The notes: generated by a model not told the origin, from the letters alone. A stretch of 13,646 bases of DNA from Pseudomonadota bacterium (GCA_023433465.1 JAEZCR010000285.1:1-13646); one strand, 5' to 3'. Counted from the first letter of the stretch, positions 1-7,729 are shown. A program made the numbers and translations.

Positions 1-633
1 CTCAAGCCGCCGGGCGAGTGGGGCACGAAGGGCGCGGACATCGCCTGCGGCGACTGCCAGCCGCTCGGCGTGCCGCTGTCGTCGGGCGGGCCGTATGCGG
101 GCTTCCTCACGACGCGCATGGAATACGTGCGCCAGATGCCGGGCCGCATCGTCGGCCGCACGGTCGACCTCAACGGCAAGCCGGGTTTCGCGCTCACGCT
201 GCAGGCGCGCGAGCAGCACATCCGCCGCGGCAAGGCGACCTCGAACATCTGCACGAACCAGGGATTGCTGGTCACCGCCGCGACTATCTATCTCAGCCTT
301 CTGGGTCCGGAAGGCCTCGCGCGCGTCGCGAACGAATCGCACCAGCGCGCCAACGAGCTGGTGGCCGCGCTCACGCGCATCAAGGGCGTGAAACTCGCCT
401 TCGAAGGCCCGCGCTTCCACGAGGCGGTGCTGCAGCTCGACCGCCCGGTCGCGCCGGTCGTCGCTGAGCTCGCGCGCCGCGGCATCGTCGGAGGGTTCGA
501 TCTCTCGAACGACTATCCGGAGCTCGGCAACGCGCTGCTCGTGTGCGCGACCGAGACGCGCACTCCTGCCGACATCAAGACCTACGCCGACGCACTGGCC
601 GAAACGCTCAAGGCCGCCGTGCGCGCCGCCTGA
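1..633 (+). CDS. gcvPA: Glycine dehydrogenase (aminomethyl-transferring) subunit 1, 3' part
   Basis: This is the C-terminal 210 residues of the GcvPA half of the glycine cleavage P-protein; the 5' end lies before the window. The frame is open from base 1 and ends at TGA 631-633. With GcvPB the protein forms the PLP-dependent decarboxylase that releases CO2 from glycine and passes the aminomethyl group to lipoylated H-protein in the cytoplasm. Visible family signatures are GADIACGDCQPLG, SSGGPYAGFLTT, MPGRIVGRT, and QHIRRGKATSNICTNQ near the middle, all typical of the GcvPA C-terminal half. The full-length family protein is about 450 residues, so roughly half is missing only because of the window edge. 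gcvPB starts 14 bp downstream and the two are surely co-transcribed. The split into two genes contrasts with the single fused GcvP of E. coli. Identity is very secure. Confidence 0.97.
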   Translation, partial: LKPPGEWGTKGADIACGDCQPLGVPLSSGGPYAGFLTTRMEYVRQMPGRIVGRTVDLNGKPGFALTLQAREQHIRRGKATSNICTNQGLLVTAATIYLSLLGPEGLARVANESHQRANELVAALTRIKGVKLAFEGPRFHEAVLQLDRPVAPVVAELARRGIVGGFDLSNDYPELGNALLVCATETRTPADIKTYADALAETLKAAVRAA

Positions 634-647
634 CGGGAACTCACACC

Positions 648-2138
648 ATGGCAATGCTCAAGCAACCCGAAAAGATCATCTTCGAGTACTCGCGCCCCGG
701 CCGCGGCTCGTACGCGCAGTGGCCTACCGAACAGGGTACGCCCAACGAAACGGCCGCCGACATCCCGGCGAACTTGCGCCGCAAGAAGGCCGCGATGCTG
801 CCGGAAGTCAGCGAGCTCGAAGTGGTGCGTCACTTCACGCGCCTCTCGCAGCTCAACTTCTCCATCGACACGCACTTCTATCCACTCGGTTCGTGCACGA
901 TGAAATACAACCCGAAGGCGTGCAACGAATACGCGTTGCTGCCCGGGTTCATCAAGCGTCACCCGCTCGCGCCGGAAAGCACCGGGCAGGGTTTCCTGGC
1001 GTGCATGTACGAGCTGCAGGAGATGCTCAAGGAAGTGACCGGCATGCAGGGCGTCGCGCTCTCGCCGATGGCCGGTGCGCACGGCGAGTTCGCGGGCGTC
1101 GCGATGATCCGCGCGTATCACCGCGCGCGCGGCGATCTCAAGCGCAACGAGATCATCGTGCCCGACGCGGCGCACGGCACGAACCCCGCGACCGCGACGA
1201 TGTGCGGCTGCGTGGTGCGCGAGATCCCGACCAAGGACGATGGCGACATCGACGTCGAAGCGTTGAAGCTCGTCGTCGGTCCGAACACCGCGGGCATCAT
1301 GCTCACGAATCCTTCGACCTGCGGCGTTTTCGAACGGCGCATCAAGGAAGTCGCGAAGATCGTCCATGACGCGGGCGGGCTGCTGTACTACGACGGCGCC
1401 AACCTCAACGCCATCCTCGGCAAGGTGCGCCCGGGCGACATGGGCTTCGACGTCATCCACATGAACCTGCACAAGACCTTCTCGACGCCGCACGGCGGCG
1501 GCGGTCCGGGCGCGGGCGCGGTGGGCGTGAGTGCGCGTCTTCTGCCGTTCATGCCGATCCCTGTCGTGGGCAAGGACGGCGACAGATATCGCTGGCTCAC
1601 GGAAAAGGATCTGCCGCAGTCCATCGGCCGCCTCTCGGCGTTCATGGGCAATGCGGGCGTGCTGCTGCGCGCATACATATATATGCGAATGCTCGGCCGC
1701 GACGGCATGCATCGCGTCGGCGAATTCGCGACGCTCAACGCCAACTACCTCATGGCGCGTCTCGCGAAGGCGGGCTTCGATCCGGCCTATCCCGGCCGCC
1801 GCGCGAGCCACGAGTTCATCATCACCGCGAAGAAGGAAGCGCGCGATCTCGGCATCACCGCGATGGACATCGCGAAACGCCTGCTCGACCACGGCTTCCA
1901 CGCGCCGACGACTTACTTCCCGCTGCTCGTGCCCGAGTGCCTGCTCATCGAGCCGACGGAAACCGAAAGCAAGGAAGCGCTCGATGGCTTCATCGATGCG
2001 ATGGTGGCCATTCGCAAGGAAGGCGAGGCGCAACCCGACATGGTGAAGGCGGCGCCACACACCATGACGGTCCGCCGGCTCGACGACGTGCGCGCCGCGC
2101 GCCAGCTCGACCTGACCTGGAAGCCGGCCGCGGCGTAG
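648..2138 (+). CDS. gcvPB: Glycine dehydrogenase (aminomethyl-transferring) subunit 2
   Basis: This 496-residue cytoplasmic protein is the PLP-binding half of the split glycine cleavage P-protein and works with GcvPA upstream. The PLP lysine is expected at K276 in MNLHKTFSTPHGGGGPG. Other family blocks are FYPLGSCTMKYNPK, GMQGVALSPMAGAHGEFAG, DAAHGTNPATA, TNPSTCGVFE, YYDGANLNAILG and HEFIITAKK. Length fits the usual GcvPB (about 480-500 residues) and nothing is broken. ATG 648 was chosen because the protein then starts MAMLKQPEKIIFEYSRPGRG, close to the family N-terminus. ATG 654 is a possible alternative, and an in-frame ATG at 543 inside gcvPA would add 35 residues unlike the family. The ribosome-binding site is weak (CGGGAA), and translational coupling to gcvPA 14 bp upstream is likely. 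A strong hairpin follows the stop codon. Confidence 0.97.
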   Translation: MAMLKQPEKIIFEYSRPGRGSYAQWPTEQGTPNETAADIPANLRRKKAAMLPEVSELEVVRHFTRLSQLNFSIDTHFYPLGSCTMKYNPKACNEYALLPGFIKRHPLAPESTGQGFLACMYELQEMLKEVTGMQGVALSPMAGAHGEFAGVAMIRAYHRARGDLKRNEIIVPDAAHGTNPATATMCGCVVREIPTKDDGDIDVEALKLVVGPNTAGIMLTNPSTCGVFERRIKEVAKIVHDAGGLLYYDGANLNAILGKVRPGDMGFDVIHMNLHKTFSTPHGGGGPGAGAVGVSARLLPFMPIPVVGKDGDRYRWLTEKDLPQSIGRLSAFMGNAGVLLRAYIYMRMLGRDGMHRVGEFATLNANYLMARLAKAGFDPAYPGRRASHEFIITAKKEARDLGITAMDIAKRLLDHGFHAPTTYFPLLVPECLLIEPTETESKEALDGFIDAMVAIRKEGEAQPDMVKAAPHTMTVRRLDDVRAARQLDLTWKPAAA

Positions 2139-2173
2139 AGGCTCCTTGTAGGGGCGCCGCTCCAGTCTGTGAC

Positions 2174-2198
2174 GGACGCCGTCCTTTGGACGGCGTCC
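2174..2198 (+). terminator. Perfect 11-bp hairpin after gcvPB
   Basis: GGACGCCGTCC (2174-2184) and GGACGGCGTCC (2188-2198) are perfect inverted arms around a TTT loop. The hairpin lies 36 bp after the gcvPB stop and 28 bp before dgkA. Only TT follows the stem, so it lacks a normal U-tract. It may be a weak terminator, a 3'-end-stabilising hairpin, or one copy of a dispersed intergenic palindrome; the preceding TGTAGGGGCGCCGCTCC (about 2148-2164) also looks like intergenic repeat material. Structure is certain, function is inferred. Confidence 0.55.
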
Positions 2199-2226
2199 TT
2201 ACGCGAGCCCCTGATAATATCGGCCG

Positions 2227-2601
2227 ATGAACGACGTCGCCGGTCGCTCCAAACCCACCGGGGTTACCCGGATGTTCCGCGCCTTCGGAGCCAGCATGAA
2301 AGGCCTCTCGGGCGCGTTCCGCAACGAGGCAGCGTTTCGGCAGGAACTCGCCCTGTCGGTCTTGGTCATTCCACTGGGCTTGTGGTTAGGCCGGAACGGC
2401 CTCGAACGAGCCCTGCTGATCGCACCGATGTTTCTCGTGCTGGTGGTTGAACTCGTCAACAGCGCGATCGAGGCGACGGTCGATCGAATCGGCCTGGAGC
2501 GCCACGAGCTCTCGGGCCTCGCGAAAGACATTGGTTCCGCCGCCGTGCTCATGTCCCTGCTGCTGCTCGCAGTGGTATGGATCCTCGTTTTATGGCGCTG
2601 A
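2227..2601 (+). CDS. dgkA: Diacylglycerol kinase (prokaryotic DgkA type)
   Basis: This is a 124-residue integral inner-membrane enzyme that phosphorylates diacylglycerol with ATP to phosphatidate, recycling diacylglycerol from membrane-derived oligosaccharide or lipid A modification reactions. The match to E. coli DgkA is close over the whole length: KGL..AFRNEAAFRQE, then VELVNSAIEATVDRIGLERHELSGLAKDIGSAAVL. Residues equivalent to E. coli E69, N72 and the catalytic base E76 are E75, N78 and E82. An amphipathic N-terminal helix is followed by three membrane helices, about residues 42-57, 61-80 and 104-122. The family is about 120 residues, so this one is intact. There is no clear Shine-Dalgarno sequence. 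A TATAAT-like GATAAT lies at 2213-2218, so a leaderless or near-leaderless transcript is possible. It heads a compact plus-strand gene group, 35 bp before the protease gene. Confidence 0.98.
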   Translation: MNDVAGRSKPTGVTRMFRAFGASMKGLSGAFRNEAAFRQELALSVLVIPLGLWLGRNGLERALLIAPMFLVLVVELVNSAIEATVDRIGLERHELSGLAKDIGSAAVLMSLLLLAVVWILVLWR

Positions 2602-2624
2602 GCACATCGCCCCCTCGACTGCCG

Positions 2625-2630
2625 AAAGGA
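2625..2630 (+). promoter_or_regulatory. Shine-Dalgarno for the tandem protease
   Basis: AAAGGA lies 6 nt before ATG 2637. It decides the start against the in-frame ATG at 2577, which lies inside dgkA, has no such site and would put 20 residues in front of the signal peptide. Confidence 0.75.
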
Positions 2631-2636
2631 CACCGC

Positions 2637-5513
2637 ATGCACGTACGCCGATTTGCCGGACTCTCCTCCGTTCTCACGATGCTGATGGCGATGTCCGCCC
2701 TCGCGCAGAACGGGCCTCCGCAAGTCATGGCGCCGCAGGCTCCCGTGCCGGTGCAGCAGGCCGTGCCGCAATACGAGGGCGAGAGCTCCGCTTGGCGCGG
2801 CACGCTCGAACGCGTCGCGCAAAGCGTGGTCGCCATCGAGATCGACCAGACGCGTGCGTTCGACACCGAGTGGAATTCCTCCTCGCAGGCGACGGGCTTC
2901 GTCGTCGATGCCGATCGCGGTCTGATCCTCACCAACCGCCACGTCGTCACGCCGGGCCCGGTGACCTCCGAGGCGACGTTCCTGAACCGCGAAGAGGTGC
3001 AGCTCTATCCCGTGTACCGCGATCCGATCCACGACTTCGGCATCTATCGTTACGACCCGAAGAAGCTGCGCTTCATCAAGCCGCGCTCGCTGCCGCTCTA
3101 TCCGGACGGCGCGCAGATCGGCCGCGAGATCCGCGTGATCGGCAACAACGCGGGTGAGCAGCTCTCGATCCTCGCGGGCACCATTGCCAAGCTCGATCGC
3201 GATGCGCCCAACTACGGCATCGGCAAGTACAACGACTTCAACACGTTCTACCTGCAGGCGGCATCGGGCACCTCGGGTGGTTCGTCGGGTTCGCCCGTCA
3301 TCGACATCCAGGGGCGCGTGGTCGCGCTCAACGCGGGCGGCGCCACGGGCGCGGCCTCGAGCTTCTATCTACCGCTCGGACGCGTGAAGCGCGCGCTGGA
3401 GTTGATCCAGTCGGGCAGAACCGTCACTCGCGGCACGATCCAGGTGTTGTTCCAGTACACGCCGTACGACGAGCTGCGCCGACTCGGACTCAACGAGAAG
3501 ACCGAGGAAGCGGCGCGCAAGGCGTTCCCGGAGCTGACCGGCATGCTCGTCGTCGACGAGGTGCTGCCCGGCGGTCCCGCGGACGGCACGCTGCAGGCCG
3601 GCGACATCCTCACTCACATCAACGGCAAACTCATCTCCGAGTTCGAGCCGCTCGAGAAGGTGCTCGACGATTCCGTGGACAAGAACGTCGAGCTGCAGGT
3701 CGAGCGCGGCGGCCAGTCCATCACGGCTTCGCTGCAGGTCGGCGACCTGCACGCGATCACGCCGAATGCGTACCTCGAGTTCGGCGATGCGGTCGTCCAC
3801 ACCGTTTCCTACCAGCAGGCGCGGCATTTCAACGTCGCGGTGAACGGCGTCTATGTCGCCAATCCCGGATACATCTTCGGCGCGGCCGGCGTTCCGCGCG
3901 GCGCCGTCATCGCGAGCGCGAACGGCAAGCCCACGCCCGATCTCGCGGCCTTCGAGGCGGTGGTGACGGGCCTCGCCGACGGCGAGCGATTCACGGTGCG
4001 TTACTCGACCGTCGACGATCCGAACGGCTCGAGCGTGCGCAGCGCGCGCATGGACCGGCGCTGGTTCCCGGCGCGGCATTGCCTGCGCGACGACGCGGCC
4101 GGAGTGTGGCAGTGCGTGCCGCTGCCGGCGCTCGGCTCGGCCAAGCCGGAGGTCGGCGGCTCGACCCGCTTCGCCACGCAGGAAGATCCGCGCGCGGCCG
4201 AGCTCGTGGCCTCGCTCGTGGGCGTGGGTTTCGACATGCCTTACTCGATCTCGGGCATCACGGAACGCAACTATCGCGGCACGGGCCTGGTGGTCGATGC
4301 GAAGCGCGGCCTCGTCGTGGTGGATCGCAACACGGTGCCGGTCTCGATGGGCGACGTGCGCGTCGTCTTCGCGGGCACGCTCGAAATTCCGGGCAAGGTG
4401 GAGTTCGTGCATCCGCTGCACAACCTCGCGCTGGTGAGTTACGACCCGAAGCTCATCGGGACGACGCCGGTGCGCAGCGCGAAGCTGCTCGACCGGCGCA
4501 TTGCGCCCGGCGAAACCGTCTGGGCCGTCGGGCTCGACCCCGAGGGCGAGGTCAACGTGCGCCAGACGCAGGTCTCGACGCTTTCGCCCATCCAGCTGCC
4601 GCTGTCGCGCACCATGCAGTTCCGCGACAGCAATCTCGAGACGGTCCAGCTCGTGAATCCGCCCACCGACTTCGATGGCGTGCTGACCGACTCCGCCGGC
4701 GCCGTCATCGGCACGTGGTCGAGCTTCGCGTGGGAGCAGGGCCGCGAGCTGCAACAGGAAAATCGCGGCGTACCCATCGGCATCGTCCAGGACATGCTCC
4801 GTCGCGCGCAGGGCAAGCGGCCCATCTATTCGCTCGAGGCCGAACTCGTGCCGCAGCCGCTGTCCGTCGCGCGCCGGCTGGGACTGACCGACGCTTGGGT
4901 CAAGAAGCTCGAGCAAGCGAATCCGAACCAGCGCCAGGTGCTGTCGGTCCAGCGCATCGTCGGCGGCTCGCCGGCCGTGGGACGCCTGAAGCAGGGCGAT
5001 CTGCTGCTCGCGATCGAAGAGAAAACCGTCACCCGTTTCCGCGAGGTGGAGCTCGCGGTCGCCGAGAGGCCGGAGGTGAACGTCACCGTCTGGCGTGACG
5101 GCGCCGAGACGATCGTGCCGCTGCCGACCGCGGCGCTCGATGGCAACGACATCGACCGGGTCGTCATGTGGGCGGGCGCGACGCTGCAGGTGCCGCATCG
5201 CGCCATGCTGGCCCAGCGCGGCATTCCGCCACAGGGTGTGTACGTGGGTTACTTCGCGTACGGCTCGCCCGCCACGCGCTACGGCTTGTTCCCTGGACGC
5301 CGCATCGTCGAAGTGGATGGGGTGCCCACACCCGACCTCGATTCCTTCCTGAAGGTCGTATCCGGGCGTCCGGACCGATCAGCGATCCGTCTGCGTACCA
5401 TCACCTGGAACAACGCGCCGGAAGTGATCACCCTGAAGCTCGACAAGCATTATTGGCCGACTTATGAACTCCGTCGTACGGACGAGGGCTGGGTGAGGAC
5501 CGATCTTGAGTAG
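2637..5513 (+). CDS. Exported tandem HtrA/Deg-type serine protease with degenerate second protease domain and four PDZ-like domains
   Basis: This 958-residue protein starts with a Sec signal peptide (about 1-23, cleavage after ALA), so it should act in the periplasm. The first trypsin-like domain (about 45-265) has an intact triad: H102 in LTNRHVV, D133 in DPIHDFGIY and S217 in GGSSGSPV, spaced as in DegP. Two PDZ-like modules follow, at about 270-375 (GMLVVDEVLPGGPADG...AGDIL) and 380-480. A second trypsin-like domain (about 525-725) keeps the fold pattern (GTGLVVDAKRGLVVVDRNTV, VHPLHNLALVSYDP), but the triad positions read N565, N596 and about F679. Two more PDZ-like modules (about 728-830 and 833-958) end with KLDKHYWPTYEL. 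The order active protease, two PDZ, dead protease, two PDZ is that of yeast Nma111 and plant Deg7. Bacterial DegP/DegQ proteins are about half this length with one protease domain. Substrates are unknown. The gene sits between dgkA and the Sua5-type gene on one strand, probably in one operon. Confidence 0.93.
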   Translation: MHVRRFAGLSSVLTMLMAMSALAQNGPPQVMAPQAPVPVQQAVPQYEGESSAWRGTLERVAQSVVAIEIDQTRAFDTEWNSSSQATGFVVDADRGLILTNRHVVTPGPVTSEATFLNREEVQLYPVYRDPIHDFGIYRYDPKKLRFIKPRSLPLYPDGAQIGREIRVIGNNAGEQLSILAGTIAKLDRDAPNYGIGKYNDFNTFYLQAASGTSGGSSGSPVIDIQGRVVALNAGGATGAASSFYLPLGRVKRALELIQSGRTVTRGTIQVLFQYTPYDELRRLGLNEKTEEAARKAFPELTGMLVVDEVLPGGPADGTLQAGDILTHINGKLISEFEPLEKVLDDSVDKNVELQVERGGQSITASLQVGDLHAITPNAYLEFGDAVVHTVSYQQARHFNVAVNGVYVANPGYIFGAAGVPRGAVIASANGKPTPDLAAFEAVVTGLADGERFTVRYSTVDDPNGSSVRSARMDRRWFPARHCLRDDAAGVWQCVPLPALGSAKPEVGGSTRFATQEDPRAAELVASLVGVGFDMPYSISGITERNYRGTGLVVDAKRGLVVVDRNTVPVSMGDVRVVFAGTLEIPGKVEFVHPLHNLALVSYDPKLIGTTPVRSAKLLDRRIAPGETVWAVGLDPEGEVNVRQTQVSTLSPIQLPLSRTMQFRDSNLETVQLVNPPTDFDGVLTDSAGAVIGTWSSFAWEQGRELQQENRGVPIGIVQDMLRRAQGKRPIYSLEAELVPQPLSVARRLGLTDAWVKKLEQANPNQRQVLSVQRIVGGSPAVGRLKQGDLLLAIEEKTVTRFREVELAVAERPEVNVTVWRDGAETIVPLPTAALDGNDIDRVVMWAGATLQVPHRAMLAQRGIPPQGVYVGYFAYGSPATRYGLFPGRRIVEVDGVPTPDLDSFLKVVSGRPDRSAIRLRTITWNNAPEVITLKLDKHYWPTYELRRTDEGWVRTDLE

Positions 5514-5528
5514 ACTAGCGGCCAACTT

Positions 5529-6560
5529 ATGGTCCGCGTCGTCCGTGCAACCCTCGTAGAGCTAGAAGCCGCCGTCACGGCCCTCCGTGACGGCGAGCTC
5601 GTCGCCTTTCCCACAGAGACCGTTTACGGGCTGGGCGCCAATGCCCAGAACCCCGCGGCGGTGCGTCGCATCTTCGAGCTCAAGCAGCGGCCGGCGGATC
5701 ACCCCGTCATCGTCCATCTCGACAATCCCAAGTACCTGCATCGCTGGGCGCGGGAAGTGCCCGAGAACGCGCGCAAGCTCGCGGCGCGTTTCTGGCCCGG
5801 CCCGCTGACGATGGTTCTGGCGCGCGCCGAGGGCGTGCACGACGTGGTGACGGGCGGGCAGGACACGGTCGCCATCCGCGTCCCCTCGCACCCGATGGCG
5901 CAGCAGTTGCTGACCGCGTTCGGCGGCGGCATCGCGGCGCCGTCCGCGAACCGCTTCGGGCGCGTGAGCCCGACGCGCGCCGAGCACGTGCGCGAGGAAT
6001 TCGGCGATGCCGTGCGCGTGGTGCTCGACGGCGGCGAGAGCCAGATCGGCCTCGAATCGACCATCGTGAGTTTCGAGGGTGAGCAGGTGCGCCTGCTGCG
6101 GCCCGGATACGTCACGTATTCCCAGATCAAGGAAGTCGTCGGCGATGTCATCGTCGGGGCCGGCGCGACCGCGCCGCGGGTGCCGGGCGCGAAAACGTCG
6201 CATTACGCGCCGCTCACGCCGATGACCATCGTGCCCGTCGACGAGATCGACAAGCGGGCCGAGGAGCTTTCCGAGGGCGGCCGGCGCGTGGCCGTGCTCG
6301 CGATGCGGCTGCCCCTCAAGACCTATCCATCGGTGACCTGGATCAATGCCGGACGCCGGCCCGATTCCTACGCGCACGATCTGTATTCGAACCTGCGCGC
6401 GCTCGACAAGGCGGGCTGCGAGCAGATCCTCGTGCAGGACGTGCCGAGCGAAGAAAAATGGACCGCGATTCGCGATCGCCTGAGCCGCGGAGCGGCGGTG
6501 AGCGCCGCGAGCGCCGGCGACGATTTCGCGGAGACGGGCGGATTCAGCGTCCTGCCCTGA
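5529..6560 (+). CDS. tsaC: L-threonylcarbamoyladenylate synthase, long Sua5-type
   Basis: This 343-residue cytoplasmic enzyme makes threonylcarbamoyl-AMP from threonine, bicarbonate and ATP, the first step of t6A37 modification of ANN-decoding tRNAs. The YrdC-fold catalytic domain covers about residues 10-200. It has FPTETVYGLGANA, the nucleotide/substrate-binding KQRPADHP (K52, R54), PSANRFGRVSPT and ESTIV. A linker PGAKTSHYAP (219-228) leads to a C-terminal Sua5 domain (about 230-340). The extra domain makes it the long Sua5/YwlC (TsaC2) form, not the roughly 190-residue E. coli TsaC; the symbol is used here for function. ATG 5529 lies 15 bp after the protease stop and fits the family N-terminus, but there is no strong Shine-Dalgarno, so coupling to upstream translation is likely. 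The TGA stop overlaps the next start codon by one base. Confidence 0.95.
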   Translation: MVRVVRATLVELEAAVTALRDGELVAFPTETVYGLGANAQNPAAVRRIFELKQRPADHPVIVHLDNPKYLHRWAREVPENARKLAARFWPGPLTMVLARAEGVHDVVTGGQDTVAIRVPSHPMAQQLLTAFGGGIAAPSANRFGRVSPTRAEHVREEFGDAVRVVLDGGESQIGLESTIVSFEGEQVRLLRPGYVTYSQIKEVVGDVIVGAGATAPRVPGAKTSHYAPLTPMTIVPVDEIDKRAEELSEGGRRVAVLAMRLPLKTYPSVTWINAGRRPDSYAHDLYSNLRALDKAGCEQILVQDVPSEEKWTAIRDRLSRGAAVSAASAGDDFAETGGFSVLP

Positions 6561-7492
6561 TGTTCATGCGACGTTTCGCCGGCATCGGAATGTTCGTCTG
6601 CGCCATCGTCGGCTCGGCGAACGCGGAGATCACGCGCCACCCGGGCAGCAACGAAGCGGTGCCCCACGACAAATACATCCACGTCGTGAGCGAGACCGAC
6701 TCGCCCGTGCAGAAGACCTGGATCAAGGCGAAGGATGGCGTGTACATCGCAGCCGCCGTGCGCAAGCCGAAGGGCGCCGGGCCTTTTCCCGCGATCATCA
6801 TCTTTCACGGCGCGCCGGGCGGACGCGGCATGGACCAGCTCGTGGGCTGGTCGCGCGGCGATCACGGCGGTCCGGTGTGGGAGCGATTCCTGCAGGAAGG
6901 CTACGTGGTGGTCGTGGCCGATTATCGCGGCGGCGACTGGAACCAGATGAACAAGCCGTCGTCGACGGGCCTCGTCACCGCGATCGACGACGGCATCTCG
7001 GTCGTGGATCACGTGCAAAACCTGCCGTACGTGAAGCGCGACGAAGTGAGCGTCTACGGCGTGAGCCTGGGCGGCAATCTCGTCATGTATCTGGCCGCGC
7101 GCGTGCCGACGCTGCACGCAGTGGTGGCGGGCGCGCCCGCGCCGATCTGGTTCCTCGGATACAACATCGGTCCGAACGGCGCACGCCCGGACTTCGCCAC
7201 GACTCCGCCGGATCTGGTGATCTCGAAGGAGAACATCGCGCCGATCAAGGCGCCGGTGCTGATCATCGTCGGGACCGAGGATCGGCTGCTGCCGCTCGAT
7301 ACCCGGCTGCACGATGAGCTCGCGAGGCACGGCAAGAAAGTGCGCATGGAAGTCTATGAGCACGGGTATCACGACTTCGTGCTCGGCAACCAGGGGCAGC
7401 AACGCGGCGACCTGCCGCGCGGCGAGATCCTGCTGCAGGGCGCGCTCGATGCGCTCGACCTGGCGGTCGGCTTCGTCAAGAACCCGCGGTAG
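6560..7492 (+). CDS. Exported alpha/beta hydrolase (S9 prolyl-oligopeptidase / dienelactone-hydrolase-like)
   Basis: This 310-residue serine hydrolase has an N-terminal signal peptide (MFMRRFAGIGMFVCAIVGSANA, then EITRH), so it is probably periplasmic or secreted. The fold is the alpha/beta-hydrolase core. An oxyanion-hole region FHGAPGGRG lies near residue 80, the nucleophile elbow is YGVSLGGN with S169, the acid is D241 in GTEDRLLPLD, and the histidine is H271 in GYHDF. The phrase KDGVYIAAAVRKPKGAGPFPAIIIFHG is typical of the S9/X-Pro dipeptidyl-peptidase-like group that hydrolyses esters or peptides. The substrate cannot be told. ATG 6560 overlaps the previous gene's TGA (TGATG), indicating translational coupling; ATG 6566 is an alternative that keeps the same signal peptide. 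A longer in-frame start at 6458, inside the previous gene, would bury the signal peptide. It is the last gene of the plus-strand group and converges with slyX across 33 bp that show no clear terminator. Confidence 0.86.
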   Translation: MFMRRFAGIGMFVCAIVGSANAEITRHPGSNEAVPHDKYIHVVSETDSPVQKTWIKAKDGVYIAAAVRKPKGAGPFPAIIIFHGAPGGRGMDQLVGWSRGDHGGPVWERFLQEGYVVVVADYRGGDWNQMNKPSSTGLVTAIDDGISVVDHVQNLPYVKRDEVSVYGVSLGGNLVMYLAARVPTLHAVVAGAPAPIWFLGYNIGPNGARPDFATTPPDLVISKENIAPIKAPVLIIVGTEDRLLPLDTRLHDELARHGKKVRMEVYEHGYHDFVLGNQGQQRGDLPRGEILLQGALDALDLAVGFVKNPR

Positions 7493-7525
7493 TTCGATGC
7501 GGCGCGGCGAGGAGCCAGAAGCAGG

Positions 7526-7729
7526 TCAGTAGTGAGGCGGCTTCTCGTGCGCGGTGGCGCTGGGACCGAAATCGGATTCGAGCGCCGCGATCTTGTCCAT
7601 GAGCCGTTGATTGCGATCCGTCGCACGGTCGAGCTCTTTCTGCTGGCGCACGACCACGTCGCTCAGCTCGGCGAGGGCGCGCTCGAGGTGCGCGAGCTTT
7701 TCTTCGATGGCGTCGAGGCGTTCGGTCAT
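7526..7729 (-). CDS. slyX: SlyX family protein
   Basis: This 67-residue protein begins MTERLDAIEEKLAHLERALAELSDVVVRQQKELDRATDR and ends HEKPPHY. It is almost entirely a heptad-like coiled coil (about residues 3-52) followed by a short proline-containing tail. The MxERL..LE.K.AHLE.ALxELS start, the VVxRQQxELD block and the PPHY end are the marks of the SlyX family, known from E. coli but of undefined molecular function. It should be cytoplasmic because no signal peptide is present. The start at 7729 matches the family; the frame stays open upstream, but that part lies in a palindromic repeat. The start codon directly abuts that repeat and has no Shine-Dalgarno, so expression may be low, leaderless, or coupled to the RcnB-family gene upstream on the same strand. 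Confidence 0.86.
   Translation of the reverse strand: MTERLDAIEEKLAHLERALAELSDVVVRQQKELDRATDRNQRLMDKIAALESDFGPSATAHEKPPHY

Noticed and set aside
1670..1690. AT-rich ATACATATATATGC stretch inside gcvPB as a promoter or recombination site
   Set aside because: It encodes the conserved AYIYMRMLG segment; the rare ATA codon is the only oddity and no -35 or downstream start fits.
582..2060. Long minus-strand open frame opposite gcvPB
   Set aside because: It mirrors the GC-rich codon pattern of gcvPB, encodes Arg/His/Ala-rich sequence with no family signature, and lies fully opposite a certain gene.
3369..5198. 609-codon minus-strand open frame opposite the tandem protease
   Set aside because: Low-complexity R/H/D/L composition typical of an antisense frame in GC-rich DNA; no start signal and no recognisable domain.
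6458..6559. Upstream start of the exported hydrolase at 6458
   Set aside because: It would overlap the Sua5-type gene by about 100 bp and put 34 Arg-rich residues before a clean signal peptide.
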